A DNA stretch of 40,665 bases from an uncultured Ruminococcus sp. (GTDB lineage: Bacteria > Bacillota > Clostridia > Oscillospirales > Ruminococcaceae), in contig CAMCRP010000031.1 of assembly GCA_945877315.1 (NCBI GenBank), positions 1 through 40,665 on the forward strand, written 5' to 3'. Positions 8,800-17,220 of the stretch are shown piece after piece. A program made the translations under genes and the position numbers. The notes under the pieces were generated by a model that saw nothing but the letters and a program-made list of their open reading frames with translations, ran no database searches and was not told the origin of the DNA. Numbering within the stretch: position 1 is the stretch's first letter; the number at the start of each line of letters is the position of its first letter.

Positions 8800-9755
8800 A
8801 AATCATATCCCAGCGCCTCTCCGACAACCGTCAGAATACGCCGTTTAACCTCCTCCGGAGTACCTGTAAGCTGTGCGCCCGCCGCCTTAACGTGCCCTCC
8901 GCCGCCTAGCTTGCGGCAAATCTCGGACACGTCCGCAGTTGTGGCAGAACGCATGGATATTTTGAAAATATTATTGGATTTCTGCTTGATAGTAACGCCT
9001 ATCTCAACATTTTCAAGCTGTATTGTCAGGGACGCAAGTCCCTCAAACTCGGCAAGCTCAATGCCGAAATCCTTTGTCAGCTCCTCGGTAATGGTTATCA
9101 TTGAGCAGCGGTCGTCGAAATAAAATTCCATATTAGACATAACATACTGCTCTATCCTCATTCTGTCCTTGCTCTTTACGTCAAACATTTTTCTGTTGAT
9201 TATTGCATAGGGGACATTGTATCTGCTCATAAGCTCCGCTGCTATCTGATGACATCTGGGAGTAGTGTTTTCATACTTAAAGCAGCCTGTATCGGTAGCA
9301 ATTCCCGTGTAAAGGCAGGACGCAATGTAAGTATCCAGTTCCACGCCCATTTTCTCGTACAGCTCAAACATTACCTCGCAGGCAGCAGACGCATTGGCAT
9401 TGAGCAGCGTTCTCTCCGCATATTCCGTATTGGAAATATGGTGGTCTATGCAAAGATTTACATAATCCGAATAATGCGCAAGAGTGCGTCCCAAAAGCTT
9501 GCTGTCCGCCACATCAACGGCAACGATAGCCTCGGGCATAAACTTCATAGGCTGATAGCCCTCATACATATTGTCATAACGGTGCGGGAACTCGTCGCTG
9601 CAGAGCACGTTTGCTTTTTTGCCAAGCTTTCTCAGAACAGCACAAAGGGAAAATGCACTGCCGAGAGTATCCCCGTCGGGGCTTTGATGTGTCAGTATAT
9701 GATAATTGTCATGGGCATAAAGAAACTTTATTACCTCATCAAATTCAACTCGCAA
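8787..9755 (-). CDS. nrnA: DHH/DHHA1 phosphoesterase NrnA (nanoRNase / pAp phosphatase)
   Basis: 322 residues. NrnA-type enzymes degrade 2-5-nt RNAs and dephosphorylate pAp. The DHH domain shows HQSPDGDTLGS (23-33), VAVDVAD and the name-giving DHH in CIDHHISN, all metal ligands. The C-terminal DHHA1 domain ends with the substrate motif GGGGHVKAAGAQ. Placement between rbfA and truB is common in Clostridia, where it ties initiation and tRNA modification to RNA turnover. It follows rbfA by 24 bases and overlaps truB by 13. Confidence 0.93.
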   Translation of the reverse strand: MRVEFDEVIKFLYAHDNYHILTHQSPDGDTLGSAFSLCAVLRKLGKKANVLCSDEFPHRYDNMYEGYQPMKFMPEAIVAVDVADSKLLGRTLAHYSDYVNLCIDHHISNTEYAERTLLNANASAACEVMFELYEKMGVELDTYIASCLYTGIATDTGCFKYENTTPRCHQIAAELMSRYNVPYAIINRKMFDVKSKDRMRIEQYVMSNMEFYFDDRCSMITITEELTKDFGIELAEFEGLASLTIQLENVEIGVTIKQKSNNIFKISMRSATTADVSEICRKLGGGGHVKAAGAQLTGTPEEVKRRILTVVGEALGYDLWLV

Positions 9756-9779
9756 AGCTATCCCCCCAGTTAATTTTTT

Positions 9780-10133
9780 TTACTTGTCGCCGAGAGCGTC
9801 ACTTATCATTTTGGAGATCTCGGCGGAATGTTCGATAGAATTGTCTGCGATAAATTTCAGCTCGGGACATTTTCTAAGATGCAGCCTGTTGCCTATCTCA
9901 CGGCGGATAAAGCCCGATGCACTTTCAAGCCCCTTGACTGCCGTTTTGGCGGACTCCATACCCTCCAGCGAAGAAATATACGCTTTAAGATGTGAGCCGT
10001 CCCCCGAAAGCTCGGTGCGCACAACCGTGACCATACCCGATTTTACCCTCGGGTCTTTGATCTCGTTGCAGATCATCGCAGAAAGCTCTCTTTTAATGTC
10101 CTCGGAAAGTCTGCTGTTTTTAAAATTAGCCAT
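9780..10133 (-). CDS. rbfA: 30S ribosome-binding factor RbfA
   Basis: 117 residues, the family length. RbfA binds the maturing 30S subunit near the 5' end of 16S rRNA and is needed for late assembly. The KH-like fold signature is visible as RLSEDIKRELSAMICNEIKDPRV near the start, and the LKAYIS strand and HLRKCPELKFIAD segment follow. An AAGGAG site lies just upstream of the ATG. It lies 51 bases after infB, the standard order. Confidence 0.96.
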   Translation of the reverse strand: MANFKNSRLSEDIKRELSAMICNEIKDPRVKSGMVTVVRTELSGDGSHLKAYISSLEGMESAKTAVKGLESASGFIRREIGNRLHLRKCPELKFIADNSIEHSAEISKMISDALGDK

Positions 10134-10151
10134 AATATCTCCTTATAATAG

Positions 10152-10177
10152 GGACGGCAGAATTTTTCCCGCCGTCC
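10152..10177 (-). promoter_or_regulatory. Hairpin between infB and rbfA
   Basis: A 7-bp GC-rich stem (GGACGGC with GCCGTCC) with a 12-nt loop lies between the infB stop and the rbfA ribosome-binding site. There is no T-run, so it is more likely an mRNA processing or stability element than a terminator. Confidence 0.4.
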
Positions 10178-10184
10178 ATCGAGA

Positions 10185-12833
10185 TCAATCTCTGTATTCT
10201 TCCATAATAAAGGCTTCGAAGATGTCGCCTTCCTTAATATCTCCGAATTTTTCAAGAGTTATACCGCACTCATAGCCGGATGAAACTTCCTTTGCATCGT
10301 CCTTGAAACGCTTTAAGCTGGACATTTTGTCCTCAGCGATAACGATACCGTCACGGACAACTCTTATCTCCGCATTTCTTGTAACCTTACCGTCAAGAAC
10401 GTAAGCACCCGCAACATTTCCGACATTGGAGATCTTGTATACCTGACGAACCTCGCAGCGTCCCAGAAGATTTTCTCTGAACTTAGGTGCAAGCATACCC
10501 TTCATAGCCGTGCTTACTTCCTCGATAGCGTCATAGATGATTCTGTAAAGTCTTATCTCAACGCCGTCCTTCTCCGCAGAATCCGCAGCAACGGGGTCGG
10601 GTCTTACGTTAAAGCCTACGATGATTGCATTTGAAGCGTTTGCCAGCATTACGTCACCCTCGGAAACAGCACCTACCGCACCGTGAATAACCTTTACTCT
10701 TACTTCATCGTTAGACAGCTTTTCAAGGGACTGCTTAACAGCTTCAACAGAGCCCTGAACGTCCGCCTTAACGATAATAGGCAGCTCCTTGATCTCGCCC
10801 TGTTCGATCTGAGAGAACAGATTGTCAAGCGTTACCTTCTGATACTGACTGAACTGCTCCTGCTTTGCTTCGTGCTTTCTCTGCTCAACCAGCTCTCTTG
10901 CAAGACGTTCGTCCTCAACAGCATTGAAGGTATCGCCCGCAGCGGGAACCTCCGCAAGACCTGTTATCTCAACAGGATAGGAAGGGCCTGCAGCCTTAAC
11001 GGTCTTGCCCTTGTCGTTGGTCATAACTCTAACACGTCCCACAGCTGTTCCTGCAATAATGATGTCGCCTGTTTTAAGTGTACCGTTCTGAACAAGAAGT
11101 GTAGCAACGGGGCCTCTTCCCTTGTCAAGACGCGCTTCGATAACAGTACCCTTTGCAAGTCTGTTGGGATTTGCTCTCAGCTCCTGTACCTCGGCAACAA
11201 GCAGAACGTTTTCCAGCAGCTCGTCAATACCCTCACCTGTCTTAGCGGAAACGGGAACGCAGATAACATCGCCGCCCCATTCCTCGATAACCAGACCGTG
11301 TTCGGTAAGCTCCTGCTTAACTCTCTCGGGATTTGCGCCTTCCTTGTCTATCTTGTTGATAGCAACGATTATCTGAACATTTGCAGCCTTTGCGTGGTTG
11401 ATAGCCTCAACTGTCTGGGGCATGATACCATCGTCTGCGGCAACAACGAGGATAGCAATATCCGTTACGGACGCACCTCTTGCTCTCATAGCAGTGAACG
11501 CTTCGTGACCCGGTGTGTCAAGGAATGTGATCTCCTTGCCGTTGCAGGTAACTCTGTAAGCACCGATATGCTGTGTAATGCCTCCAGCCTCGGAAGCGGT
11601 AACATTTGCATTTCTTATCTTATCGAGAAGTGAAGTTTTACCGTGGTCAACGTGTCCCATAACAACGACAACGGGAGCTCTTTCCTCGCCCTCGCCCTCG
11701 TCCTCGGAATCGTCGATAAGACGCTCCTCAATGGTAACGATAACTTCCTTTTCAACCTTTGCGCCCAGCTCCTCCGCAACGAGAGAAGCGGTATCAAAGT
11801 CAATTGTCTGATTTATTGTACACATCTCGCCCAGCTTCATCAGCTGCTTGATGACCTCGGTAGCAGTCACCTTCAGACGTGCAGCCAGCTCGGAAACCAC
11901 GATTTCATCGGGAATAAGGACTTTAAGCTGCTGCTTTCTTGCTCTTTCAAGCTCAAGACGCTTGAGCTTTTCAGCCTCTGTTTCCCTCTTTGTGGAATAC
12001 TGCTGCTTGTTTCTCTGAGCGGACTTCTGAGTAAGCTTCTGCTTTTTGGAATAGTTATCCTTGTTGCGTCCGCCGCCGCTCTGTGTGGTAGCGATGTTGT
12101 CGTACTTTTCATTGTACTTGTCAAGCTCAACATAGCTGCCTCTTGTATCGACAGTTCTTGTTACCTGAACGGGAGTCGAAGAACCCGAAGACGCAGCATT
12201 TACATTCAACTTCTGCTTCTGGGACTGCTGCTTCTGAGGAGCGGGCTGCTGCTTTGGCTTTTCCTGAGAATTCTGCTTGTTCTTCTGCTCCTGAGATTTG
12301 TTTATCTGCTGATTGAATTTCTGCACCTGAGATGGCTGCGAAACAGGCTTCTTGTTGTTATTATTGTTCTTCTGTTCGTCCTTCTTAGGCTGATTTTCCT
12401 GCTTCTGAGGAACGGGCGCATTGTCCTTTGCGGGAGCCTTCTGAGCTTCCTGCTTAGGCTGCTCCTGCTTGGGCTTCTGCTCCTGCTTAGGCTTCTCCTG
12501 AACGGGCTGTTTCTTCTCCGCAGGCTTCTTTTCCTCTGCCTTTTTAACGTCCTTCTTAGGCTCGGGCTTCTTCTTTGCGTCCTTCTTAGGCTCAGCTGGC
12601 TTTTCGGGCTTCGGCTGATTTCTTGTTGCGAAATACGCATCGAAATTTTCTACCTGATTTTTCTGGGAAAAATATTCGAGAATAAATTCCATCTCACCGC
12701 AGGTCAGCACTGCAGAAGGCTTCTTGGAAACCTTCAGTTCCTTTTCAAGCACCTCAATAAGCTCCTGATTTGAAACTCCGAGGTCCTTGGCTGCTTCATT
12801 TATTTTTGTTTTTGTCTTATCATTTGCATTCAT
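10185..12833 (-). CDS. infB: Translation initiation factor IF-2
   Basis: 882 residues from the chosen ATG, the usual size. IF-2 is the GTPase that brings fMet-tRNA to the 30S subunit and promotes subunit joining. An N-terminal IF2_N domain ([20 protein letters not shown]) is followed by about 140 residues of Lys/Pro/Gln/Glu-rich low-complexity sequence (about 73-213), a second IF2_N domain ([17 protein letters not shown]) and the G domain: GHVDHGKT (393-400), DTPGH (439-443), NKID (493-496), SAK (529-531). Domains II to IV follow. An in-frame ATG 12 codons earlier (12869) exists, but it precedes the GGAGG site and overlaps ylxQ, so the ATG at 12833 is preferred. Confidence 0.95.
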   Translation of the reverse strand: MNANDKTKTKINEAAKDLGVSNQELIEVLEKELKVSKKPSAVLTCGEMEFILEYFSQKNQVENFDAYFATRNQPKPEKPAEPKKDAKKKPEPKKDVKKAEEKKPAEKKQPVQEKPKQEQKPKQEQPKQEAQKAPAKDNAPVPQKQENQPKKDEQKNNNNNKKPVSQPSQVQKFNQQINKSQEQKNKQNSQEKPKQQPAPQKQQSQKQKLNVNAASSGSSTPVQVTRTVDTRGSYVELDKYNEKYDNIATTQSGGGRNKDNYSKKQKLTQKSAQRNKQQYSTKRETEAEKLKRLELERARKQQLKVLIPDEIVVSELAARLKVTATEVIKQLMKLGEMCTINQTIDFDTASLVAEELGAKVEKEVIVTIEERLIDDSEDEGEGEERAPVVVVMGHVDHGKTSLLDKIRNANVTASEAGGITQHIGAYRVTCNGKEITFLDTPGHEAFTAMRARGASVTDIAILVVAADDGIMPQTVEAINHAKAANVQIIVAINKIDKEGANPERVKQELTEHGLVIEEWGGDVICVPVSAKTGEGIDELLENVLLVAEVQELRANPNRLAKGTVIEARLDKGRGPVATLLVQNGTLKTGDIIIAGTAVGRVRVMTNDKGKTVKAAGPSYPVEITGLAEVPAAGDTFNAVEDERLARELVEQRKHEAKQEQFSQYQKVTLDNLFSQIEQGEIKELPIIVKADVQGSVEAVKQSLEKLSNDEVRVKVIHGAVGAVSEGDVMLANASNAIIVGFNVRPDPVAADSAEKDGVEIRLYRIIYDAIEEVSTAMKGMLAPKFRENLLGRCEVRQVYKISNVGNVAGAYVLDGKVTRNAEIRVVRDGIVIAEDKMSSLKRFKDDAKEVSSGYECGITLEKFGDIKEGDIFEAFIMEEYRD

Positions 12834-12852
12834 AGGCTGATAAATCCTCCAT

Positions 12853-13197
12853 TCAGCTGTTTTGTTCAAGCTGCGCTATCCTGTCCGCAAAGCCCTGATC
12901 GCAGACTGCGGCAACACCGATGCGCTTGCTGAGTCCGTAGTATAAATCGTCCATTTTGACTGACAGCTTCATATACGGAACATTATATTTTTCTGCCGCG
13001 AATTCCGCTTCCTTCGCAGTTTTCGGCGATACATCGGCAGCTGTGAAAATAAGCCTTGCCTTATGCTTTTCCGCCGACTGCACAGAAGCGTCAAAGCCCA
13101 TTTCCAGCTTACCCGCTCTGCGGCAGATCGTGATGATGTTTATAAGCTTTGTTCGAGCGGCAAGGCTTTCATCAATGCTTTCACTCACCGTTCTCAC
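12853..13197 (-). CDS. ylxQ: L7Ae/L30e-family RNA-binding protein YlxQ
   Basis: 114 residues. YlxQ is a small L7Ae-like protein of the nusA-infB operon that binds kink-turn-type RNA; its cellular job is still unclear. The core is visible in [39 protein letters not shown] (about 22-60), with the RAGK and AADVSP motifs typical of the family. The start is GTG, with a second in-frame GTG three codons on; either is possible. The first overlaps rnpM by 17 bases. Confidence 0.88.
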   Translation of the reverse strand: MRTVSESIDESLAARTKLINIITICRRAGKLEMGFDASVQSAEKHKARLIFTAADVSPKTAKEAEFAAEKYNVPYMKLSVKMDDLYYGLSKRIGVAAVCDQGFADRIAQLEQNS

Positions 13198-13468
13198 CGC
13201 TTTCTCTCAGTTCGTCCTCCATACGCTGATAGACTGCATTATCTATCTGCATGGAAAACGCCTTTTCAAAACGCCTTGCCTTTTTCGCTTTTTTAAAACA
13301 TTCAAGACTTCGGCATATATATGCACCTCTGCCCGACTTCTTTCCCGTCAGATCGAGAAGAACGTCGCCCTCGGGAGTTTTGACCGCCCTGATAAGCTCT
13401 CTCTTTGGCTTCATCTCACCGCAGCCCAGGCACATTCTCATTGGTATCTTCTTAACAGCACCCGCCAT
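13181..13468 (-). CDS. rnpM: RNase P modulator RnpM (YlxR)
   Basis: 95 residues. YlxR-family proteins bind RNA; the Bacillus member has been described as a modulator of RNase P. The signature MRMCLGCGEMKPKREL (10-25) and GRGAYIC (46-52) are present, with a lysine/arginine-rich helix after it (KKAKKARRFEKAF). It starts 2 bases after nusA and overlaps ylxQ, as in most Firmicutes. Confidence 0.93.
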   Translation of the reverse strand: MAGAVKKIPMRMCLGCGEMKPKRELIRAVKTPEGDVLLDLTGKKSGRGAYICRSLECFKKAKKARRFEKAFSMQIDNAVYQRMEDELRESGENGE

Positions 13469-13470
13469 AA

Positions 13471-14568
13471 TTACTGCTCCGCTTCTTCATCGGCAGGCTT
13501 TTCCTCGGGAGCTGCATCGGGCTGTTCTGCGGGCTTGATGTCTATCTTATAGCCTGTAAGTCTTGCGGCAAGCTTTGCATTCTGTCCCTTGTTTCCGATA
13601 GCCAGCGAAAGCTGATTGTTGGGAACGATAACTGTGCAGGTCCTTGCCTCTTCATCGGTTATCTCAACGCTTACCACCTGTGCGGGAGAAAGCGCCTGAG
13701 CAATAAATTCTGCGGGATCCTCATTGTAAAGGATAATGTCTATCTTCTCGCCGCCCAGCTCGTCAACTATCTTGCTTATTCTGGAACGCTTTGCGCCCAC
13801 GCAGGAGCCGATAGCGTCAACATTCTTATCCTTTGACCAAACAGCGATCTTGGTTCTGGAGCCCGCCTCTCTGGAGATGGACTTTACCTCAATTGTTCCG
13901 TCATATATCTCGGGAATTTCAAGCTCAAAAAGACGCTTTACAAGCTCTCTGTGAGTTCTGGAAACCTTGATAGCAGGCTTCTTGTCGGGATTGATTATGT
14001 CCACAACATAGACCTTGATAATGTCGCCCTCTTTAAGTACCTCGCCGGGTATCTGCTCATTCTTGAACAGATAAACCTCGTTTTTGTCAATGCGCAGAGT
14101 TGCATTTCCCGTAGCAGGCTCAATTTTAAGAACAGTTGCGGAAACTGCCTCATGCACCTTATCCTCATACTGACTGAGCAGCTTTTCTCTTTCAAACTCC
14201 TTAATGTCGTGACGGATAGACTGCTTTGCATACTGCGCAGCAACTCTTCCAAACTGTGCAGTCGAAAGCTTAAAGGGAATAACATCTCCCACAGCAGCCT
14301 TCTTGGAAACGGTCTTTGCCTCGTCGATGTTTATCTCATTCATGTCGATAGGCTCGTCGTCAACAACGGTACGCATAATAGCGACCTCAAACTTGTTATC
14401 CTCGGGGCTCAGTTCAACACGCACATCATCGCAGTCGGGATATTCCTTTCTGACTGCCTTTTCGATACCCTGACGAATTTTCTCCACAAGGAGATTTGCG
14501 GGGATACCGTTTTCCTTTTCCAGAAGGGTAAGTGCGTCAAACAGTTCCTTCATATCATTCTTAGCCAT
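13471..14568 (-). CDS. nusA: Transcription termination/antitermination factor NusA
   Basis: 365 residues from the chosen ATG. NusA binds RNA polymerase and nascent RNA and modulates pausing, termination and antitermination. The N-terminal polymerase-binding domain (MKELFDALTLLEKENGIP and the KKAAVGDVIPFKL region) is followed by S1, KH1 (GSRTKIAVWSKDKNVDAIGS) and KH2 (IGNKGQNAKLAARLTG), then an acidic tail. It lacks the C-terminal acidic repeats of E. coli NusA, as is normal in Firmicutes. An in-frame TTG six codons upstream would contain the GGAGG site itself, so the ATG at 14568 is the start. Confidence 0.96.
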   Translation of the reverse strand: MAKNDMKELFDALTLLEKENGIPANLLVEKIRQGIEKAVRKEYPDCDDVRVELSPEDNKFEVAIMRTVVDDEPIDMNEINIDEAKTVSKKAAVGDVIPFKLSTAQFGRVAAQYAKQSIRHDIKEFEREKLLSQYEDKVHEAVSATVLKIEPATGNATLRIDKNEVYLFKNEQIPGEVLKEGDIIKVYVVDIINPDKKPAIKVSRTHRELVKRLFELEIPEIYDGTIEVKSISREAGSRTKIAVWSKDKNVDAIGSCVGAKRSRISKIVDELGGEKIDIILYNEDPAEFIAQALSPAQVVSVEITDEEARTCTVIVPNNQLSLAIGNKGQNAKLAARLTGYKIDIKPAEQPDAAPEEKPADEEAEQ

Positions 14569-14613
14569 TTTTCCCAATTCCTCCAATTTATATAGTATAT
14601 TTAAATTTTCAAA

Positions 14614-15147
14614 TTACAGCTCAACATCGTCCATTCCGTCGAAAAGATCTTCATCGTCGCAAAGCTTAACAAATGCCGTTTCCGACAGCTTGATGGTTTT
14701 CTCTCCCTGCTCGGTGTCAGCGGTGATGGAACCGTCCTCCTTATTATATGAACGCAGCACGGCAATGAACTCCTTAACACCGTCCGTTTCCCTGATGTAC
14801 CGAATTCTTATGGGACAGTCGATAAATTCCAGGAAATGCTCCTCCTTTTTCAGAGTCCGCCCTATTCCCGGTGAACCTACCTCCAGCACATAGGAACCGT
14901 CAATGGGGTCAAGCTCGTCAAGCTTTTTCGACAGCGGGCGGGACACCTTTTCGCAGTCGTCCATTGTCAGACCGCCGTCAAATCTGTCCAGCAGCACCTT
15001 CAGATAACGTGTTGCACCTTCCTTTTCAAACAGAACGTCCCAGACTGTAACGCCGTTCTCGGCAGCCAGCGGCTCGGCAAGCTCCCTGACCAGCTTTACG
15101 GTATTTCCGCCCTTGCCGCCTTTTTTTCTGATTTTGGTTTCAGCCAT
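14614..15147 (-). CDS. rimP: Ribosome maturation factor RimP
   Basis: 177 residues. RimP is needed for 30S subunit maturation. The family core is clear: VWDVLFEKEGATRYLKVLLDR, GGLTMDDCEKVSRPLSKKLDELD and the YVLEVGSPGIGRTLK motif. A Lys/Gly-rich N-terminal extension (about 15 residues) and an acidic C-terminus flank it. It heads the operon, with a GGAGG site 7 bases before the ATG, and its leader contains a terminator-like hairpin. Confidence 0.95.
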   Translation of the reverse strand: MAETKIRKKGGKGGNTVKLVRELAEPLAAENGVTVWDVLFEKEGATRYLKVLLDRFDGGLTMDDCEKVSRPLSKKLDELDPIDGSYVLEVGSPGIGRTLKKEEHFLEFIDCPIRIRYIRETDGVKEFIAVLRSYNKEDGSITADTEQGEKTIKLSETAFVKLCDDEDLFDGMDDVEL

Positions 15148-15161
15148 TTAACAACCTCCGG

Positions 15162-15198
15162 AATATAAACAAAAGGTCGGAAGCTGTTTCCGACCTTT
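15162..15198 (-). terminator. Terminator-like attenuator in the rimP-nusA leader
   Basis: On the minus strand a perfect 11-bp stem (15188-15198 with 15172-15182) with a 5-nt loop runs into TTTTGTTTAT. It lies between the promoter at 15224-15252 and the rimP ATG at 15147, so transcription must read through it to enter the operon. In E. coli the nusA operon leader is also attenuated; the same kind of feedback here is inferred. Confidence 0.65.
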
Positions 15199-15223
15199 CT
15201 GTTTAATATATTTTGTTGTACAT

Positions 15224-15252
15224 ATTATACCACAGCGGTTCAAAAAATGCAA
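15224..15252 (-). promoter_or_regulatory. Promoter of the rimP-nusA-infB operon
   Basis: On the minus strand TTGCAT (15247-15252) and TATAAT (15224-15229) are 17 bases apart, and the -10 box has the extended TGG in front. The leader to rimP would be about 70 nt. Confidence 0.75.
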
Positions 15253-15314
15253 GAGGTTTTTCAAAAATAACAGATTTTTTGCCTGAAATATACTATTTGT
15301 AGATATTTCACAGA

Positions 15315-15327
15315 TGATTTTTGTTAA
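15315..15327 (+). repeat. Upstream copy of a 13-bp direct repeat before ilvB
   Basis: TGATTTTTGTTAA occurs here and again at 15368-15380, 53 bp apart, about five helical turns. Only the second copy is part of a full palindrome. Both lie in the rimP/ilvB intergenic region, which holds no other gene. Confidence 0.5.
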
Positions 15328-15367
15328 TTTTGCCATAGCCATCTTGCAGCAATGTGATAAGTCGGAT

Positions 15368-15386
15368 TGATTTTTGTTAAAAATCA
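15368..15386 (+). promoter_or_regulatory. Perfect palindrome just upstream of the ilvB promoter (candidate operator)
   Basis: TGATTTTT-GTT-AAAAATCA is a perfect 8-bp inverted repeat around a 3-bp centre and ends 9 bp before the -35 box. This is a usual place for an activator or a repressor site. I cannot match it to a known regulator. Confidence 0.5.
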
Positions 15387-15395
15387 CGAAATTTG

Positions 15396-15424
15396 TTGAC
15401 ATTGGAAGATTTATCTGTTATAAT
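15396..15424 (+). promoter_or_regulatory. Perfect-consensus promoter of ilvB
   Basis: TTGACA (15396-15401), 17-bp spacer, TATAAT (15419-15424). The leader to the ATG is only about 34 nt, too short for a T-box or leader-peptide attenuator. Confidence 0.9.
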
Positions 15425-15464
15425 GGTATGTGTATTTTTATTCTTATATGAAGGAGTTTTCAAA

Positions 15465-17150
15465 ATGAAGCTTAATGGTTCGGATATAATCATAGAATGT
15501 CTGCTTGAACAGGGCGTTGACACGGTTTTCGGATATCCCGGAGGAGCAGTGCTGAACATCTATGACGCACTTTACAAGTACAGCGACAAGATTACACACA
15601 TTCTCACATCTCACGAGCAGAACGCCGCACACGCTGCCGACGGCTATTCCAGAACAACAGGCAGAACAGGCGTTGTCATTGCAACCTCGGGTCCGGGTGC
15701 AACAAACCTTGTTACAGGTATCGCAACCGCATATATGGACAGCATTCCTATGGTAGCTATTACAGGAAATGTTACCACTTCTCTCCTGGGACTTGACAGC
15801 TTCCAGGAGGTTGACATTACGGGAATAACCATGCCCATCACAAAGCATAATTATATTGTCAAGGACGTTACCAAGCTTGCCGACATTATCAGAGAAGCCT
15901 TCTTTATCGCAAATGACGGCAGAAAGGGTCCCGTACTTATCGACATTCCCAAGGACATAACCGCAGCCGTATGCGAGTTTGAGCATAAGCCCCTGAAAAC
16001 TCATGACCCAATTCTCGGCGCAGATGTTGAAAGTGAAATTGACGAAGCTGTACGCCTTATCAAAGAAGCAAAAAAGCCCTTCCTTTACGCAGGCGGCGGT
16101 GTTGTTTCCGCAGAAGCAAGAGAGGAATTTTCAAAGTTTGCAGAGCTGCTTGACGCTCCCGTTTCCCTCAGCCTTATGGGACAGTGTGCTCTTGACAATA
16201 CCTCTGAAAGATACGTTGGAATGTTGGGTATGCACGGCACAAAGACCGCTTCTCTCGCCCTTTCCGAATGTGACCTGCTTATCGTTATGGGCAGCCGTTT
16301 CAGCGACAGAGTTACCTGTAATGTCAACACCTTTGCACCCGGAAAGAAGATAATCCATTTTGAGATAGATCCCGCAGAAATAAACAAGAATGTCACTGTT
16401 GACCATAAGGTTGTCGGCGATTTGAAATACGTTCTCGGTCAGATGAATGTACGTATGCCGAAGCTTTCTCACCCCGAATGGATGAGCGAGATAGCAGCAT
16501 GGAAAAAGGAATATCCTCTTGTTCAGGTTGCAAACGATCCCGAAGCAGTTACACCTCAGTATGTTATCGAAACCCTTGACGAGCTGACAGACGGCAAGGC
16601 TGTTATCTCCACCGAAGTAGGTCAGCATCAGATGTGGATAGCCGAGTATTACAACTTCAAGTCCGCACGTTCTCACGCAACCTCGGGCGGTCTGGGAACT
16701 ATGGGCTACGGTCTAGGCGCAGCTATCGGTTCCAAGGTCGGCAACCCCGACAAGGTAGTTGTAAACGCAGCAGGCGACGGCAGCTTCTATATGAACTGCG
16801 CAGAGCTTTCAACCCTTGCAAAGTATCAGCTGCCGGTTATCGAGCTGGTGTTCAACAACTCCGTTCTGGGAATGGTTCGTCAGTGGCAGCGTCTTTTCTA
16901 CGGCAAGAGATTCTCTCAGACGACCCTTGAAAAGCCCACCGATTTCGATATGCTTGCAAAGGCATTCGGCATTGAGGGAATGACCATAAACAAGAAGAGC
17001 GAAGTAAGGGACGTTCTGAAAAAGGCAATCGAATGCAACAAGCCTGTACTTATCAACTGCATCATTGACAAGGACATCAACGTTCTGCCTATGGTTCCCG
17101 CAGGTGCGTCCGTTGCAGAGCCTATCCTTGATATTGTTATTGACGACTGA
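15465..17150 (+). CDS. ilvB: Acetolactate synthase large (catalytic) subunit
   Basis: 561 residues. It condenses two pyruvates to acetolactate (valine/leucine) or pyruvate with 2-ketobutyrate (isoleucine), using thiamine diphosphate. The PYR domain has FGYPGG (22-27) and the catalytic Glu51 in HEQNAAHAADGY; the PP domain has the ThDP/Mg motif GDGSFYMN (437-444) followed by the conserved FNN. FAD-domain motifs such as GVVIATSGPGATNLVTG are present. The ATG at 15465 has AAGGAG 8 bases upstream; reading further upstream would run into the promoter. The regulatory subunit gene ilvN is not next to it, and the next gene is queH after a terminator. Confidence 0.95.
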   Translation: MKLNGSDIIIECLLEQGVDTVFGYPGGAVLNIYDALYKYSDKITHILTSHEQNAAHAADGYSRTTGRTGVVIATSGPGATNLVTGIATAYMDSIPMVAITGNVTTSLLGLDSFQEVDITGITMPITKHNYIVKDVTKLADIIREAFFIANDGRKGPVLIDIPKDITAAVCEFEHKPLKTHDPILGADVESEIDEAVRLIKEAKKPFLYAGGGVVSAEAREEFSKFAELLDAPVSLSLMGQCALDNTSERYVGMLGMHGTKTASLALSECDLLIVMGSRFSDRVTCNVNTFAPGKKIIHFEIDPAEINKNVTVDHKVVGDLKYVLGQMNVRMPKLSHPEWMSEIAAWKKEYPLVQVANDPEAVTPQYVIETLDELTDGKAVISTEVGQHQMWIAEYYNFKSARSHATSGGLGTMGYGLGAAIGSKVGNPDKVVVNAAGDGSFYMNCAELSTLAKYQLPVIELVFNNSVLGMVRQWQRLFYGKRFSQTTLEKPTDFDMLAKAFGIEGMTINKKSEVRDVLKKAIECNKPVLINCIIDKDINVLPMVPAGASVAEPILDIVIDD

Positions 17151-17169
17151 TTTTAAGTTACATATTCCG

Positions 17170-17202
17170 CAGCCTGTGCCGTAATGGGACAGGCTGTTTT
17201 TT
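17170..17202 (+). terminator. Intrinsic terminator after ilvB
   Basis: CAGCCTGT (17170-17177) pairs with ACAGGCTG (17189-17196) and is followed by six T. It ends only 7 bases before the queH ribosome-binding site, so queH is either read through to or has a hidden promoter. Confidence 0.75.
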
Positions 17203-17220
17203 CAAACGGAGGAAGTAAAA

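Noticed and set aside
12195-12615. Repetitive DNA in infB considered as a CRISPR-like or tandem array
   Set aside because: Repeats are degenerate, lack constant spacing and are in frame with the IF-2 linker. No CRISPR array was found anywhere in the window.
10683-12773. Long plus-strand open frames opposite infB (316 and 376 codons)
   Set aside because: They are leucine-rich mirror images of the K/Q/E-rich IF-2 gene, with no ribosome site or family resemblance.
15393-15464. 24-codon N-terminal extension of ilvB
   Set aside because: It would start upstream of the promoter's -35 box and lacks a ribosome site.
15425-15464. T-box or other riboswitch before ilvB
   Set aside because: The leader is only about 34 nt with no stem, far too short.
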